A stretch of 32,707 nucleotides of DNA from Deltaproteobacteria bacterium. GTDB taxonomy: Bacteria; Desulfobacterota; Dissulfuribacteria; Dissulfuribacterales; QOAL01. The notes beneath the pieces were generated by a model. That model had not been told where the DNA came from, made no database searches, and saw only the letters and a list, made by a program, of their open reading frames with translations. Position numbers and translations under genes: made by a program. Of this stretch, positions 7,176 through 17,303 are shown piece after piece; the stretch's first letter is position 1, and each line of letters opens with the position of its first letter. The stretch is taken from NCBI GenBank assembly GCA_015489315.1, contig WFZZ01000085.1:1-32707 (forward strand). The letters are read 5' to 3'.

Positions 7176-8459
7176 ATGGAAAGTGCCAGGGGATTTTGCC
7201 CTCAGTGTGGTGGAAAAGTCCAATTAGAAGTATGCGACCCATTACTTAAGTGTTCCTTTTGAAAAACAAATCTCTATATAAGGCCAAAGGATGGCATCTT
7301 TTGTTATTTTTTGGACCAGGCTGAAGAAAATATAAATTTAAATGGGGAAAGTATATATATCCCTTACTGGCGTATTAAAGGAATTCGTTTGAGGATATTA
7401 AATGACGGTTCCATAAAAAAAGATAGAATAGACGCCTCTCTTCCGGCCATAAAAGGATTTCTAGGCCTTCAATCCCTCGGGCTTTCCACAGAACTTTCAA
7501 AAATGCAATTAAATATCCAGCCCTTAAACTTTAAGAAATACCTTTTGCCCGCAAAAAAGGCCTTGAAGATAATTGATTCTCGCATTGAAAATGTCCTTAT
7601 GGAACACCCCGCATCAAGTGTTATTTTTGGAGAAAAAGTAACCCTTATTCTGGCTCCTTTTAGAATGGTCAGAAAGGATACAGAAATTTTCTTAAGACCT
7701 ATGTGGACAAGGTATGGAAGTTATACAAAGCTAAAAAATGACCATGAAATCCATGCCATTTTAAGGGAACTTAAGAAGATTTCCAAGAATGATGAAAAAG
7801 GCAATGGAATAGATTTTATTCCATTAATCTGTCCTGAATGTGGAAGTGATATTCCAGCCCTTTCAAAGGCCTATGCTCTTTTTTGTAAGTCATGCAAAAG
7901 ACTCTGGGCTGTTGGCAATGGAAAAATGTTGCATCAAAAGGCAAGGATCATGGCCCATGAAGTAGAAAGAAATATGCTCTTTTTACCCTTTTACCATTTT
8001 TGTCTGAAAATTACTGGGCTTCCATTTAACAACAGGCTCTCCTTTTTAAAGGCCGTTTTCCCCTATAAGGAATTTCCTGATGACCTTTCAAAGGAGCCAG
8101 TCCAGATAGTTATTCCAGCATTTAGTCTTGGTCCATCACTTTATCTTCGCCTTGCACAAAGGATGAGCAGCTCTGACTTATCATTTTTAAGAAAAAATAG
8201 AGAAATAACCTCATCAATGATCAGGACCCACTGCATCAACGTAAGCCTTGAGGCTGCCTTTCAATATCTTCCTTTTTTGTTGTTATCAATTTTTAAGAGA
8301 CGTAAGAAATTGAAAAACATCCTTTTAAGAACCGAGATTTCCATTACAGATATCAATCTCTTTTTTATTGGTTTTAAAGAGACAGGAAGGGATTTGATTG
8401 AAAAAAAGACAGGACAGGCCATACAAATGGCTTCCATAAGATATGGCCTGAATCTTTAG
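7176..8459 (+). CDS. zinc-ribbon protein with an in-frame TGA (7260-7262), putative selenocysteine protein
   Basis: ATG at 7176 is in frame with the track ORF 7311-8459 (135 nt apart). Translation: MESARGFCPQCGGKVQLEVCDPLLKCSF(TGA)KTNLYIRPKDGIFCYFLDQAEENINLNGESIYIPYWRIKGIRL... Second zinc ribbon CPECGS...CKSCKRL further on. The TTG start in the track at 7311 would remove the conserved-looking N-terminal ribbon. Confidence 0.7.
7285..7303 (+). promoter_or_regulatory. candidate bacterial SECIS hairpin downstream of in-frame TGA
   Basis: 5'-CAAAGGAU-GGC-AUCUUUUG-3': continuous 8-bp stem (one G-U) with a GGC loop; loop begins 30 nt after the TGA. Folded by eye only. Confidence 0.5.
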
Positions 8460-8463
8460 AACC

Positions 8464-8979
8464 TCAGGCAGCTCTTAGGTTCAAAAGAGGGACCTTTGCT
8501 TCTACTTCTCTTTTTAGCATTTCAATGAGAATTATGGCCCTATCCTTTCCATCAAGAGCCTTAAGCACTCCTTCAATAATGGTATCATTTGGCCCTTTAA
8601 AACGAACCTTATCTCCAGGGCTAAAGCCATATTTTTCCTTCATGCCAACCGGTATTATCCCCTTTTCATTAGCCCTTTCCATAAGGCCTTCAATAAACCA
8701 GTCTGGTACTGGAGGATAATAATTTCCAAACCTCACAGGGCCAATAGCTCCCCTTGTGCTGGAAATGGTAATCCAGTTCTCCTCACTCTTGGCAAGATGA
8801 AGAAAAAGATAGCCAGGAAAAAGTGGAGAAAGGGTTTCTTTCACCTTTCTGGCATGTCTAACAATTCGAATGGTTGAAGGAAGAAAAACTCTAAAGGATT
8901 GGTTTTCAAAGTTTTGCTTTGCAAAAAATTCTTTTCTAGGATGTGTCCTTACGGCATACCATCTTCTTAATTCTTCCAT
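8464..8979 (-). CDS. NusG-like / RfaH-type specialised transcription antitermination protein
   Basis: 171 aa; WYAVRTHPRKEFFAKQNF..., LFPGYLFLHL, RGAIGPVRFG, C-terminal KOW-like GDKVRFKGPNDTIIEGVLKALDGKDRAIILIEML. Confidence 0.85.
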   Translation of the reverse strand: MEELRRWYAVRTHPRKEFFAKQNFENQSFRVFLPSTIRIVRHARKVKETLSPLFPGYLFLHLAKSEENWITISSTRGAIGPVRFGNYYPPVPDWFIEGLMERANEKGIIPVGMKEKYGFSPGDKVRFKGPNDTIIEGVLKALDGKDRAIILIEMLKREVEAKVPLLNLRAA

Positions 8980-9055
8980 AGCCTTCCCAAACCCCTTTTT
9001 AAAAAATTTTCCTTACCAGAATACTTTTCGAAAAAACAGGCTATGTACTTAAGCC

Positions 9056-11479
9056 CTAATGGGCTGCAGGTATGCCCTCTTCCATCTCCTTTTCAGAAAA
9101 CCAATTTGGAGGTTCAAATTCCTGCAAGTTTTCAAACAGCTTCTCTTTCCCCTCCAAAATTAAAGCCCTATTCAAAACTTCATCCATATGTTCAACGCAA
9201 ACCATTTCCAAAGACTTTAAGAGCCTTGGCTGTATCTCTTTCAAATCCTTTTCATTTGCCTTTGGAATAAGGCAAGTCTTTAGATTCATACGCCTTGCAG
9301 CCAAAAGTTTTTCTTTAAGGCCACCTATTGGAAGAATTCTGCCCCTCAGGGTTATCTCACCGGTCATTGCAATATCGTGCCTAACTGGAATCTTCAGAAG
9401 GGCTGATACCAGGGCAGTTGCAATGGTAATTCCAGCAGAGGGCCCATCCTTTGGAATTGCACCCTCTGGCACATGGACATGTACATCCACCCTTTTATGA
9501 AAATCAAGTGGAAGACCGATTTGATGGGCCCTTGCCCTGACGTAACTCATGGCAGCCTGGACGGATTCCTGCATAACGTCACCTAGCTTTCCAGTAATGG
9601 TAAGTTTCCCCTTTCCTGGCATTACCGCCACTTCAATCTGCAAAAGCGTGCCACCGGTCTCGGTCCAGGCAAGGCCGTTTACTACTCCAATAAGGTCCTT
9701 TTCTTCAGTGGCAGAATGTTTGTATTTTGGAACCCCAAGATATTTGTTTAGCGAAGAACGGGTAATCTTAATGCATTTGTCCTTGTTTTCACCCTTGGCA
9801 ATCTGCCTTGCCGCCTTTCTGCATAGTGCAGCAATGGACCTTTCAAGGTTTCTTACGCCTGCCTCCCTGGTGTAAAGGTGAATGATATCTTCAAGGGCAC
9901 CTGTGGTAATCTCTATCTGTTCTTTTCCTAGACCATGGGCCTCAAGTTGCCTTGGAATAAGATGTCTTTTGGCTATCTCGATCTTTTCTTCCTCTGTATA
10001 ACCAGGAAGCTCAATTATCTCCATCCTGTCCTGCAGGGGAAGTGGGATAGTATGTAGGGCATTGGCCGTTGTAATAAACATTACGTTTGAAAGGTCATAA
10101 TCAAGGTCAAGATAGTGATCGTTAAAGGCATAGTTTTGTTCCGGATCAAGGACCTCCAAAAGGGCTGAAGCCGGATCGCCCCTGAAATCAGAACTCATTT
10201 TATCCACTTCATCCAGACAAAAGACCGGGTTTATTACCTTGGCCTTTTTCATGGACTGGATGATCTTTCCAGGCAGTGCTCCAATATAGGTCCGCCTGTG
10301 ACCTCTTATCTCTGCCTCGTCCTTTACCCCTCCAAGGGAAAGCCTGACAAAATTTCTGCCAAGGGCCCTTGCAACTGACTTTGCAAGGGAGGTCTTTCCA
10401 ACTCCAGGTGGGCCCACAAGACAGAGTATCGGACCCTTTATCTTATTTGTAAGTGTCTTTACTGCAAGATATTCAAGAATCCTTTCCTTTGGCTTTTCAA
10501 GCCCGTAATGGTCTTCATCAAGTATCCTTTCCGCCTTTGAAAGGTCGGTATTGTCCTTAGTGCGCTCAAACCATGGAAGGGCCAAAATCCAGTCAATATA
10601 GTTTCTCACAACTGTGGCTTCGGCAGACATGGGAGCCATGAGTTTTAGTTTTTTAAGCTCCTGCCTGACCTTATGAGCAGCCTCTTTGGGTAGCCTTTTC
10701 CTCTTTATGCGTTTTTCAAGCTCTTTAAGTTCGCTTTGGGCATCGTCTTGCTGGCCCATTTCCTTTTGTATGGCCCGAATCTGCTCATTCAGATAATAAT
10801 CCTTCTGGTTTTTTTCCATCTGCTTTTTAACACGTTCCTTGATCCTTTGCTCCACCTTTGCGATTTGGGTCTCAGTGGACATAAAGGTATAGAGCTTTTC
10901 GAGCCTTTTTACAGGATTAAGGGCCTCAAGGACTGCCTGTTTATTGGCAACCTTCAAGGAGACATGTGACGCAATGGAATCTGCAAGCCTTGAAGGGTCT
11001 GTAATTGAAGAGATAGAAACTGCCACTTCAGGTGGGACCTTTTTATTGAGCTTACAATATTCATCAAAGGCAGAGATGGTGAGCCTTATCAAGGCATCCA
11101 CCTCTGGGCCAGAGACACTTTTTTCAGGAAGTTCTTCTACCTGAACTAGAAAGTAATTTTCTTCAGGTAAAAAGGCCTTAATCTCTGCCCTTCTTTTTCC
11201 TTCAATTAAGGCCTTTACAGTTCCATCAGGTAAACGCAAAAGCTGTAATATGGTTCCAATGGTGCCCACCCTGTAGATATCCTTTTTTGTGGGCTCATCT
11301 ACCTTTGCATCCTTTTGTGCAGAAAGAAATATTTCCTGTTTATCCTCCATGGCCCTTTTTATGGCCTCTACAGACTTTTCGCGGCCAATAAAAAGTGGTG
11401 CTACCATTTGAGGAAAAAGCACCATGTCCCTCAATGGCAAAAGAGGTAATGTCTTTAATCTTTTTTCTACAGTGTCCAT
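9056..11479 (-). CDS. lon: ATP-dependent endopeptidase Lon
   Basis: Walker [20 protein letters not shown]; catalytic [19 protein letters not shown]. Track ORF extends to 11524, but ATG at 11479 ([18 protein letters not shown]) has RBS AGAGGA and avoids the overlap with clpX. Confidence 0.97.
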   Translation of the reverse strand: MDTVEKRLKTLPLLPLRDMVLFPQMVAPLFIGREKSVEAIKRAMEDKQEIFLSAQKDAKVDEPTKKDIYRVGTIGTILQLLRLPDGTVKALIEGKRRAEIKAFLPEENYFLVQVEELPEKSVSGPEVDALIRLTISAFDEYCKLNKKVPPEVAVSISSITDPSRLADSIASHVSLKVANKQAVLEALNPVKRLEKLYTFMSTETQIAKVEQRIKERVKKQMEKNQKDYYLNEQIRAIQKEMGQQDDAQSELKELEKRIKRKRLPKEAAHKVRQELKKLKLMAPMSAEATVVRNYIDWILALPWFERTKDNTDLSKAERILDEDHYGLEKPKERILEYLAVKTLTNKIKGPILCLVGPPGVGKTSLAKSVARALGRNFVRLSLGGVKDEAEIRGHRRTYIGALPGKIIQSMKKAKVINPVFCLDEVDKMSSDFRGDPASALLEVLDPEQNYAFNDHYLDLDYDLSNVMFITTANALHTIPLPLQDRMEIIELPGYTEEEKIEIAKRHLIPRQLEAHGLGKEQIEITTGALEDIIHLYTREAGVRNLERSIAALCRKAARQIAKGENKDKCIKITRSSLNKYLGVPKYKHSATEEKDLIGVVNGLAWTETGGTLLQIEVAVMPGKGKLTITGKLGDVMQESVQAAMSYVRARAHQIGLPLDFHKRVDVHVHVPEGAIPKDGPSAGITIATALVSALLKIPVRHDIAMTGEITLRGRILPIGGLKEKLLAARRMNLKTCLIPKANEKDLKEIQPRLLKSLEMVCVEHMDEVLNRALILEGKEKLFENLQEFEPPNWFSEKEMEEGIPAAH

Positions 11480-11495
11480 ATGTCCTCTTTTTTTC

Positions 11496-12761
11496 TTATG
11501 ACGCCTCAGCCTTTTTATTTTCATAAATAAGTATGGGTTCGGCCTTGTTCAAGATCACATCTTCACTAATTACACACTCTTTTACATCCTGTTTGGATGG
11601 AAGATCATACATGACATCTAGCATGGCCTTTTCCAATATGGCCCTAAGACCTCTTGCCCCCGTCTTTCTCTTGATTGCCTCCCGTGCAATGGCCTTCACT
11701 GCCCCGTCTGTAAAGTGAAGGTCAATGTTGTCCATAGCAAAAAGTTTTTGAAACTGTTTTACAAGGGCGTTTTTGGGTTCTTGTAAGATTCTTATAAGAT
11801 CTTCTTCTTTAAGTTCATCTAAGGTTGCAACAACAGGAATCCTTCCAACGAGCTCAGGTATAAGACCATATTTTATAAGATCTTCTGGCTCAAGATTTTT
11901 AAGTATTTGGCTATAGGTAAGTTCCCTTGCTCCTTCCACATTTGCACCGAATCCAATGGAATATTTTCCCAACCTTTCTTTAATTATGGAATCAAGGCCA
12001 ACAAAGGCACCGCCAACTATAAAAAGGATATTTGTAGTATCTATCTTTACAAATTCCTGCTGGGGATGCTTTCTACCCCCCTTTGGAGGCACATTTGCCA
12101 TTGTTCCTTCAATAATCTTTAAAAGGGCCTGCTGGACACCCTCTCCGGAGACATCCCTTGTTATGGAAGGACTGTCTGATTTTCTTGCAATCTTATCTAT
12201 TTCGTCAATATAAACTATACCACGGCTTGCGAGCTCAACATCATAGTCTGCTGCTTGGAGAAGGTTTAGGATGATGTTTTCCACATCCTCTCCAACATAA
12301 CCTGCTTCAGTGAGTGTGGTAGCATCTGCAATGGTAAAGGGGACATTTAGTATTTTTGCTAGGGTTTGGGCCAAAAGTGTCTTACCGCTTCCTGTCGGCC
12401 CAATAAGCATGATATTACTCTTTTGAAGCTCAACATCGTCAAGAGAGACATTTGATTCAATCCTTTTATAGTGATTGTGTACAGCAACTGAAAGTATCTT
12501 TTTCGCCTGTTCCTGGCCAATTACATATTGATCGAGAAGATTTTTTATTTCAGCAGGCTTTAAAATGGAGGTTGAGGCACCCTGTGCCTCTTCTCCACCT
12601 TCATAATCTTCAGCAATAATATCATTGCAAAGGTCAATGCACTCATCGCAAATATAGACATTTGGACCTGCAATGAGCTTTCTGACCTCACCTTGTCCCT
12701 TTCCGCAAAAGGAGCAACTAAGATCTCCAGAGCTTTCGTAATCGTCTTTTTTCTTACTCAT
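11496..12761 (-). CDS. clpX: ATP-dependent Clp protease ATP-binding subunit ClpX
   Basis: N-terminal zinc finger CSFCGKGQ...CDECIDLC, Walker [19 protein letters not shown], typical ClpX sequence throughout. Confidence 0.98.
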   Translation of the reverse strand: MSKKKDDYESSGDLSCSFCGKGQGEVRKLIAGPNVYICDECIDLCNDIIAEDYEGGEEAQGASTSILKPAEIKNLLDQYVIGQEQAKKILSVAVHNHYKRIESNVSLDDVELQKSNIMLIGPTGSGKTLLAQTLAKILNVPFTIADATTLTEAGYVGEDVENIILNLLQAADYDVELASRGIVYIDEIDKIARKSDSPSITRDVSGEGVQQALLKIIEGTMANVPPKGGRKHPQQEFVKIDTTNILFIVGGAFVGLDSIIKERLGKYSIGFGANVEGARELTYSQILKNLEPEDLIKYGLIPELVGRIPVVATLDELKEEDLIRILQEPKNALVKQFQKLFAMDNIDLHFTDGAVKAIAREAIKRKTGARGLRAILEKAMLDVMYDLPSKQDVKECVISEDVILNKAEPILIYENKKAEAS

Positions 12762-12763
12762 AG

Positions 12764-13363
12764 CTATTCCTCCTTGGAGGTCTCTGGTCTTTTCTCCAAG
12801 ATTTCATCCACAAGGCCGTAATCCTTGGCCTCATGGCTACCCATAAAATAATCCCTTTCTGTGTCAGCCTGAATTTTTTCAATTGGCTGACCCGTATGTT
12901 TTGCTAGGATTTCGTTTAACCTTTTCCTGAGTTTAAGGATCTCTTTTGCATGGATATCAATATCTGTTGCCTGTCCTTGAAATCCACCCATTGGCTGATG
13001 GATGAGCACCCTGGAGTTTGGAAGACAATAGCGTTTTCCAGGCGCACCAGCTGCAAGAAGTAGCGCACCCATAGAAGCAGCCTGCCCAAGACAAAGGGTG
13101 CTTACATCTGCCTTAATGTATTGCATTGTATCGTAAATTGCGAGCCCAGCAGTAACCACACCACCTGGTGAATTTATATAAAGGGTGATGTCTCTATTGG
13201 GATCTTCCGCCTCTAAAAAAAGAAGTTGTGCAATGACTAGATTGGCAATTTCATCATTAATGGCTCCACCAAGAAATATGATTCTTTCCTTTAGAAGCCT
13301 TGAATATATATCATAGGCCCTTTCACCCCTAGGGCTTTGCTCTATTACAATTGGAACTAGCAT
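12764..13363 (-). CDS. clpP: ATP-dependent Clp protease proteolytic subunit ClpP
   Basis: [41 protein letters not shown]...[32 protein letters not shown]. Confidence 0.98.
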   Translation of the reverse strand: MLVPIVIEQSPRGERAYDIYSRLLKERIIFLGGAINDEIANLVIAQLLFLEAEDPNRDITLYINSPGGVVTAGLAIYDTMQYIKADVSTLCLGQAASMGALLLAAGAPGKRYCLPNSRVLIHQPMGGFQGQATDIDIHAKEILKLRKRLNEILAKHTGQPIEKIQADTERDYFMGSHEAKDYGLVDEILEKRPETSKEE

Positions 13364-13387
13364 GTCTTATCACTCCTTATCTTCGCT

Positions 13388-14728
13388 TTACTTCTCTGGT
13401 GTTTTCTCTTGCTCTTCACTCTCAGATTCTTTCAATTCATCTTCTTCCTTAATCTTTACATTCTTCAATAAAAAGTCTAGGGTCTGCTTTGCCCTTAACT
13501 TGGGAAGGACGGATTCAAAGACCGCTGACTCCAATTGATTTCTGTCAACATTCAATTTCTTATATTGTTCATCGACATAATCCTTATATTGTTTGAGCTC
13601 TTCTGTAGGAATTTCTACCTTTTCTTCATCTGCAATCTTATCAAGGATAAGCTCTGTCTTTACCTGTCTTATTGCATCCTCACGAAGCTTTTCTCTAAGT
13701 CTCCCCTCGTCAATCCCTGCCCTTTCAAGGTTTGCACCTCGCTCTTGCATGTGTCCAGCAATGTTATCCACCATTTGATCAAGCTTTTTTTCAATGAGTC
13801 TTTCTGGCACTGGAAAATCTGCATTTTCAAGGAGCTTATCAAAAAGCTGTTGTCTGAGGACGGATTCCGCTGCTTCTTCTTTTTCCTTTAAAATATGTTC
13901 TCTGAGCTTATTTTTTAAATCTTCAACGGTTTTTAAACCTATCCCAAATCTTTGGGCAAATTCATCATCAAGTTCTGGCATGACTCTTTTTTGTATGGCC
14001 TGAAGGACTACTTTGTATTTAACTGTCTTTCCAGCAACTAGTATGTTAAGGGCATCTTCAGGATATGTTACCTCTATTTCCTTTTCTTCACCCTTTTTCA
14101 TTCCGATTATGCTCTTTTCAAGGGTTTCATTGAAATTGCCACTTCCAATCTCAAGGAAATATGCTTCATTGGCCAGCTCTTCCACTTCCTCTCCATCTAT
14201 AAAGGCCTTGTAATCAATTATTACCAGATCTCCTTCTTTAACAGGCCTTTGCTCTTCAACTGTTTCTATGCTTCCGAACTGCTTTCTAAGGGCCTCAAGC
14301 TGTTCCTCCACTTCCTCATCAGTAACTTCTATTTTTGGTCTAACCAGTTCAAATTCTCTAAAGTTTGGAATTTCAATCTCTGGCTCAATATCCATCAATA
14401 CACTATATTTAAATGGCTCTCCCTTTTTAACTTCACTGGAAGAATCTAGTTGGGGCTCAAGGAGCATTACTATTTCACTTTTTTTAATGGCCTCTCCTAT
14501 AGTATTCTCAATGAGATTTTGAAAGACTTCACCCCTTATTTCTTTATTGTACTCCCTTTCAATAATACTTTTAGGAACCTTCCCCTTTCTGAACCCAGGA
14601 ACTGACACAACCTTTTTCAACCGTTCAACGGTCTGATTGATTTCTTCATCAACCTTTTCTGCTGGTATCTCAACATTTAGGCGTTTTTGAATTGGGCTTA
14701 CATCTTCTACTGTTACCTTCATTTCCAT
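13388..14728 (-). CDS. tig: trigger factor (peptidyl-prolyl isomerase chaperone)
   Basis: 446 aa; VPGFRKGKVPKSIIEREY ribosome-binding signature; position directly upstream of clpP. Confidence 0.97.
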   Translation of the reverse strand: MEMKVTVEDVSPIQKRLNVEIPAEKVDEEINQTVERLKKVVSVPGFRKGKVPKSIIEREYNKEIRGEVFQNLIENTIGEAIKKSEIVMLLEPQLDSSSEVKKGEPFKYSVLMDIEPEIEIPNFREFELVRPKIEVTDEEVEEQLEALRKQFGSIETVEEQRPVKEGDLVIIDYKAFIDGEEVEELANEAYFLEIGSGNFNETLEKSIIGMKKGEEKEIEVTYPEDALNILVAGKTVKYKVVLQAIQKRVMPELDDEFAQRFGIGLKTVEDLKNKLREHILKEKEEAAESVLRQQLFDKLLENADFPVPERLIEKKLDQMVDNIAGHMQERGANLERAGIDEGRLREKLREDAIRQVKTELILDKIADEEKVEIPTEELKQYKDYVDEQYKKLNVDRNQLESAVFESVLPKLRAKQTLDFLLKNVKIKEEDELKESESEEQEKTPEK

Positions 14729-15049
14729 GACCTTTATGATCCTTCCTTATTAGATTTTTATTTTGATAAGGGCTTATCTATCTGATATCACCAAAGGGCA
14801 CCCATAAATTTAATACTTTTAAATTCTGGGAAAAGACCTTGGTGGGTGTGTAAGCAGTGGCAAGAAGACATTGATAAAAATCCATTGAATTTAGGCCACT
14901 GGTCTCTAAATTGTCCATTACATCACTTTTTTATTCACCGTATGAGAAAAATTGTAGAACACTTTATAAAGGAAAAGCCAGAAAATATCAACAAAAATGA
15001 GGAAAGAGAAAAGGACTTAAAATGACACATGAGGAGTTTGTTTAATAAT

Positions 15050-15135
15050 TGGTGCGAGAGGGGAGACTCGAACTCCCACGGCCTGGGGCCACTAGATCCT
15101 AAGTCTAGCGCGTCTACCAATTCCGCCACTCTCGC
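15050..15135 (-). tRNA. tRNA-Leu (anticodon UAG), CCA encoded
   Basis: Reverse strand GCGAGAGTGGCGGAATTGGTAGACGC...CTAGA-CTTAGGA-TCTAG...GGGAGTTCGAGTCTCCC...CTCTCGC-A-CCA; class II variable arm. Confidence 0.95.
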
Positions 15136-15207
15136 ACAAAGTCGGGATGGAATATTTATGTGGAATTAATTTAATAGGGTAAAAAAATGAAGTCAATGTT
15201 TAACCAT

Positions 15208-16392
15208 CTACAGCAATATCAGTGAAGATATTCCACCAGCTACCAGTACTACCCAAAGGATATCTATTCCATAGTAAAGGGCAAGAAAGGAAGAAATGCC
15301 GATTACTGCATGGGGAATGTCCCAGTAAATTCCAAAGAAAAAGCTCAAAAATACTGCAAGAAGGAGTCCAACAAAGGATGCAAGAACTCCACGCATTGCC
15401 CTTTTAAAGGGAAGCACGTCCTTAAAGCTGTCATAAAAGGGGGTAGTTGAAAGTAAAATTAAAAGGGATGGGGTGAAAATGGCCCAGCTACAAAAAACTG
15501 CTCCGACTATTCCCTTAAGTATAAAGCCAACAAAGGCAGCAGTTATAACAATAGGCCCTGGAGTAATTTGCCCGAGGGCAATTCCATCCATAAAAACCCG
15601 CTGGCTAAGAAGATGCCTCTTATCAACAATTTCATGAAGCATAAGCGGTAGTGATGCATATCCGCCACCGTAAGCAAAAAAATCCACCTTCATCATTATG
15701 AGGCAGAGCCTAAAAATATCAGGGAAAAAGGAAAAGAGAAACAGTAAAATGAACAAGACAACGGCAGATAAAAGGGCTGTAAACTGCAATAATTTTTTTG
15801 TGGAAGCTGAAAAAAGAACATTTTTAAAGGAACTGGTATCATGGGAGGCAGGGTCTTTGATGATCTTATTGTATAAGAAAAGTCCCATAAAAGCACATAT
15901 TCCAATTATAAGGACCGGGTTTTGTTTTTCATAAAAAAGGATTGTAGAAAGAACGAATAGAAAAATATCCTGAGATGTCTTTATAATCTTTTTACCAAAA
16001 GAGATTGTGGCATTTGCAACAATTGCAACCACAACCACCTTTAGACCTGAAAAACATGCAGCAATGGGTCTTATGTCAAGGGCATATTTGTAGGCATAGC
16101 TTAAGGCCAGCATCAAGAAAAAGGCTGGAATTGCAAAGCCTGTAAAAGAGGCGATGGCCCCAGGTCCTCCTGCAGTTTTAAGGCCAGCATAGGCAGCAGC
16201 CTGCATAGCAGTTGCACCTGGTATGGTCTGAACAAGGGCAATGCCGTGGTCAAATTCCTTTTCGTCAACCCATCTATTTTTTTTACAGGATAGGTCCTTT
16301 ATGTATCTAACCATGGCAGGCCCACCAAAGGCAGTAAGCCCTAGCCTTAAGAAGGCGAAAAATATTCGGATTAGACCTGGACGCCTTTCCAA
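15208..16392 (-). CDS. chrA: chromate transporter (ChrA family, two-domain)
   Basis: 394 aa; LRLGLTAFGGPAMVRYIKD and repeated half KVDFFAYGGGYASLPLMLHEIV...ALGQITPGPIVITAAFVGF. Confidence 0.93.
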   Translation of the reverse strand: MERRPGLIRIFFAFLRLGLTAFGGPAMVRYIKDLSCKKNRWVDEKEFDHGIALVQTIPGATAMQAAAYAGLKTAGGPGAIASFTGFAIPAFFLMLALSYAYKYALDIRPIAACFSGLKVVVVAIVANATISFGKKIIKTSQDIFLFVLSTILFYEKQNPVLIIGICAFMGLFLYNKIIKDPASHDTSSFKNVLFSASTKKLLQFTALLSAVVLFILLFLFSFFPDIFRLCLIMMKVDFFAYGGGYASLPLMLHEIVDKRHLLSQRVFMDGIALGQITPGPIVITAAFVGFILKGIVGAVFCSWAIFTPSLLILLSTTPFYDSFKDVLPFKRAMRGVLASFVGLLLAVFLSFFFGIYWDIPHAVIGISSFLALYYGIDILWVVLVAGGISSLILL

Positions 16393-17303
16393 ATTTCCTT
16401 AAGCTCCTCAACCATTTTTATATCTTCTGAAGGAAGCCTTCCCCTTGTAGTAAGATAACCTCCAATGAGCATTGCATCTGCACCAGACATGAAGGCTAGG
16501 GTTTGAAAATCCCCAAGCACCACTTCCCGGCCTCCTGCCATCCTGATGGCGGCACCTGGAAGAAGAAGCCTCATAAAAGAAATGGTTCTAAGAACTTCCG
16601 ATATGGATAAAATTTTTTGATTTTCAAGGGGGGTTCCGCTTATTGGCACAAGGATATTTAAAGGGCTTGATTCAACCAGAAGCCCTCTTAAAACCTCTAT
16701 CATTTGAAATCTATCTCTTTCATCTTCGCCTAGGCCAATGATTCCACCTGCACAAGCCTCAAGTCCCACTTCCTTAATTGCTTCTATGGTCTTTACCCGT
16801 TCCACAAAGGAGTGGGTGGTGCAGACCTTGGGATAATATCTTTCAGATGTTTCAAGGTTGTGATGGTATCTTGTAAGCCCTGCCTCTTTTAAAAGCTTAA
16901 GACCTTTCTTATCGATTATTCCGAGGGATGCACAGACCTTTATTCCAACCTTTTCTCGAATCTCATGCACATATTCTGCTATTTTTTCAAGAAGCCTTTC
17001 ACTGGGTCCCTTTCCACTTGTCACAAGGCTGAATCTTTGGGCTCCATTTGTCTTGGCCTCCCTTGCCTCCTTTAGGATTCTATCAAGTGGCTTTAAAGGA
17101 TATTTTTCAATTCTTGCCCTTGAAATGGCCGATTGTGCACAAAAGGTGCAATTTTCACTGCAGTTTCCACTTTTGGCATTTGTTATTGTGCAAAGCCCGA
17201 ATTTTGTACCCCTTTCTCGGAGTTTAACCTTAAGAGCCATATTGCAAAGTGCCCAAAGGGGCAAATTTTTTATATCTTCGTAGGTAATTTCTTTTTGTTT
17301 CAA
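16371..17303 (-). CDS. bioB: biotin synthase BioB
   Basis: Radical SAM motif CSENCTFCAQS; typical BioB segments. Confidence 0.96.
   Translation of the reverse strand: MKQKEITYEDIKNLPLWALCNMALKVKLRERGTKFGLCTITNAKSGNCSENCTFCAQSAISRARIEKYPLKPLDRILKEAREAKTNGAQRFSLVTSGKGPSERLLEKIAEYVHEIREKVGIKVCASLGIIDKKGLKLLKEAGLTRYHHNLETSERYYPKVCTTHSFVERVKTIEAIKEVGLEACAGGIIGLGEDERDRFQMIEVLRGLLVESSPLNILVPISGTPLENQKILSISEVLRTISFMRLLLPGAAIRMAGGREVVLGDFQTLAFMSGADAMLIGGYLTTRGRLPSEDIKMVEELKEIWKGVQV

Noticed and set aside
7311-8459. Track ORF starting at TTG 7311 as the complete gene
   Set aside because: The frame continues upstream through the TGA to ATG 7176 with zinc-ribbon-like coding sequence; starting at TTG cuts through a domain.
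7176-8459. Genome-wide recoding of TGA as a sense codon
   Set aside because: TGA is used as a normal stop by recA, the Hsp70-family gene, the DUF3592 gene and the PilZ gene in this window.
9000-9066. Possible attenuator between lon and the RfaH-like gene (AGCCC-ATTA-GGGCT versus GGCT...AGCC-TG-TTTTTT on the minus strand)
   Set aside because: The putative terminator stem is only about 4 bp and the alternative stem overlaps lon coding sequence; too weak to claim.
9043-14522. Many plus-strand ORFs across lon-clpX-clpP-tig
   Set aside because: Antisense shadows of strongly conserved minus-strand genes; low-complexity Ser/Phe/Leu-rich translations.
14935-15129. 64 aa minus-strand ORF
   Set aside because: Begins inside tRNA-Leu (MAELVDALDLGSSGPRPWEFESPLSH is a classic tRNA-derived false ORF).
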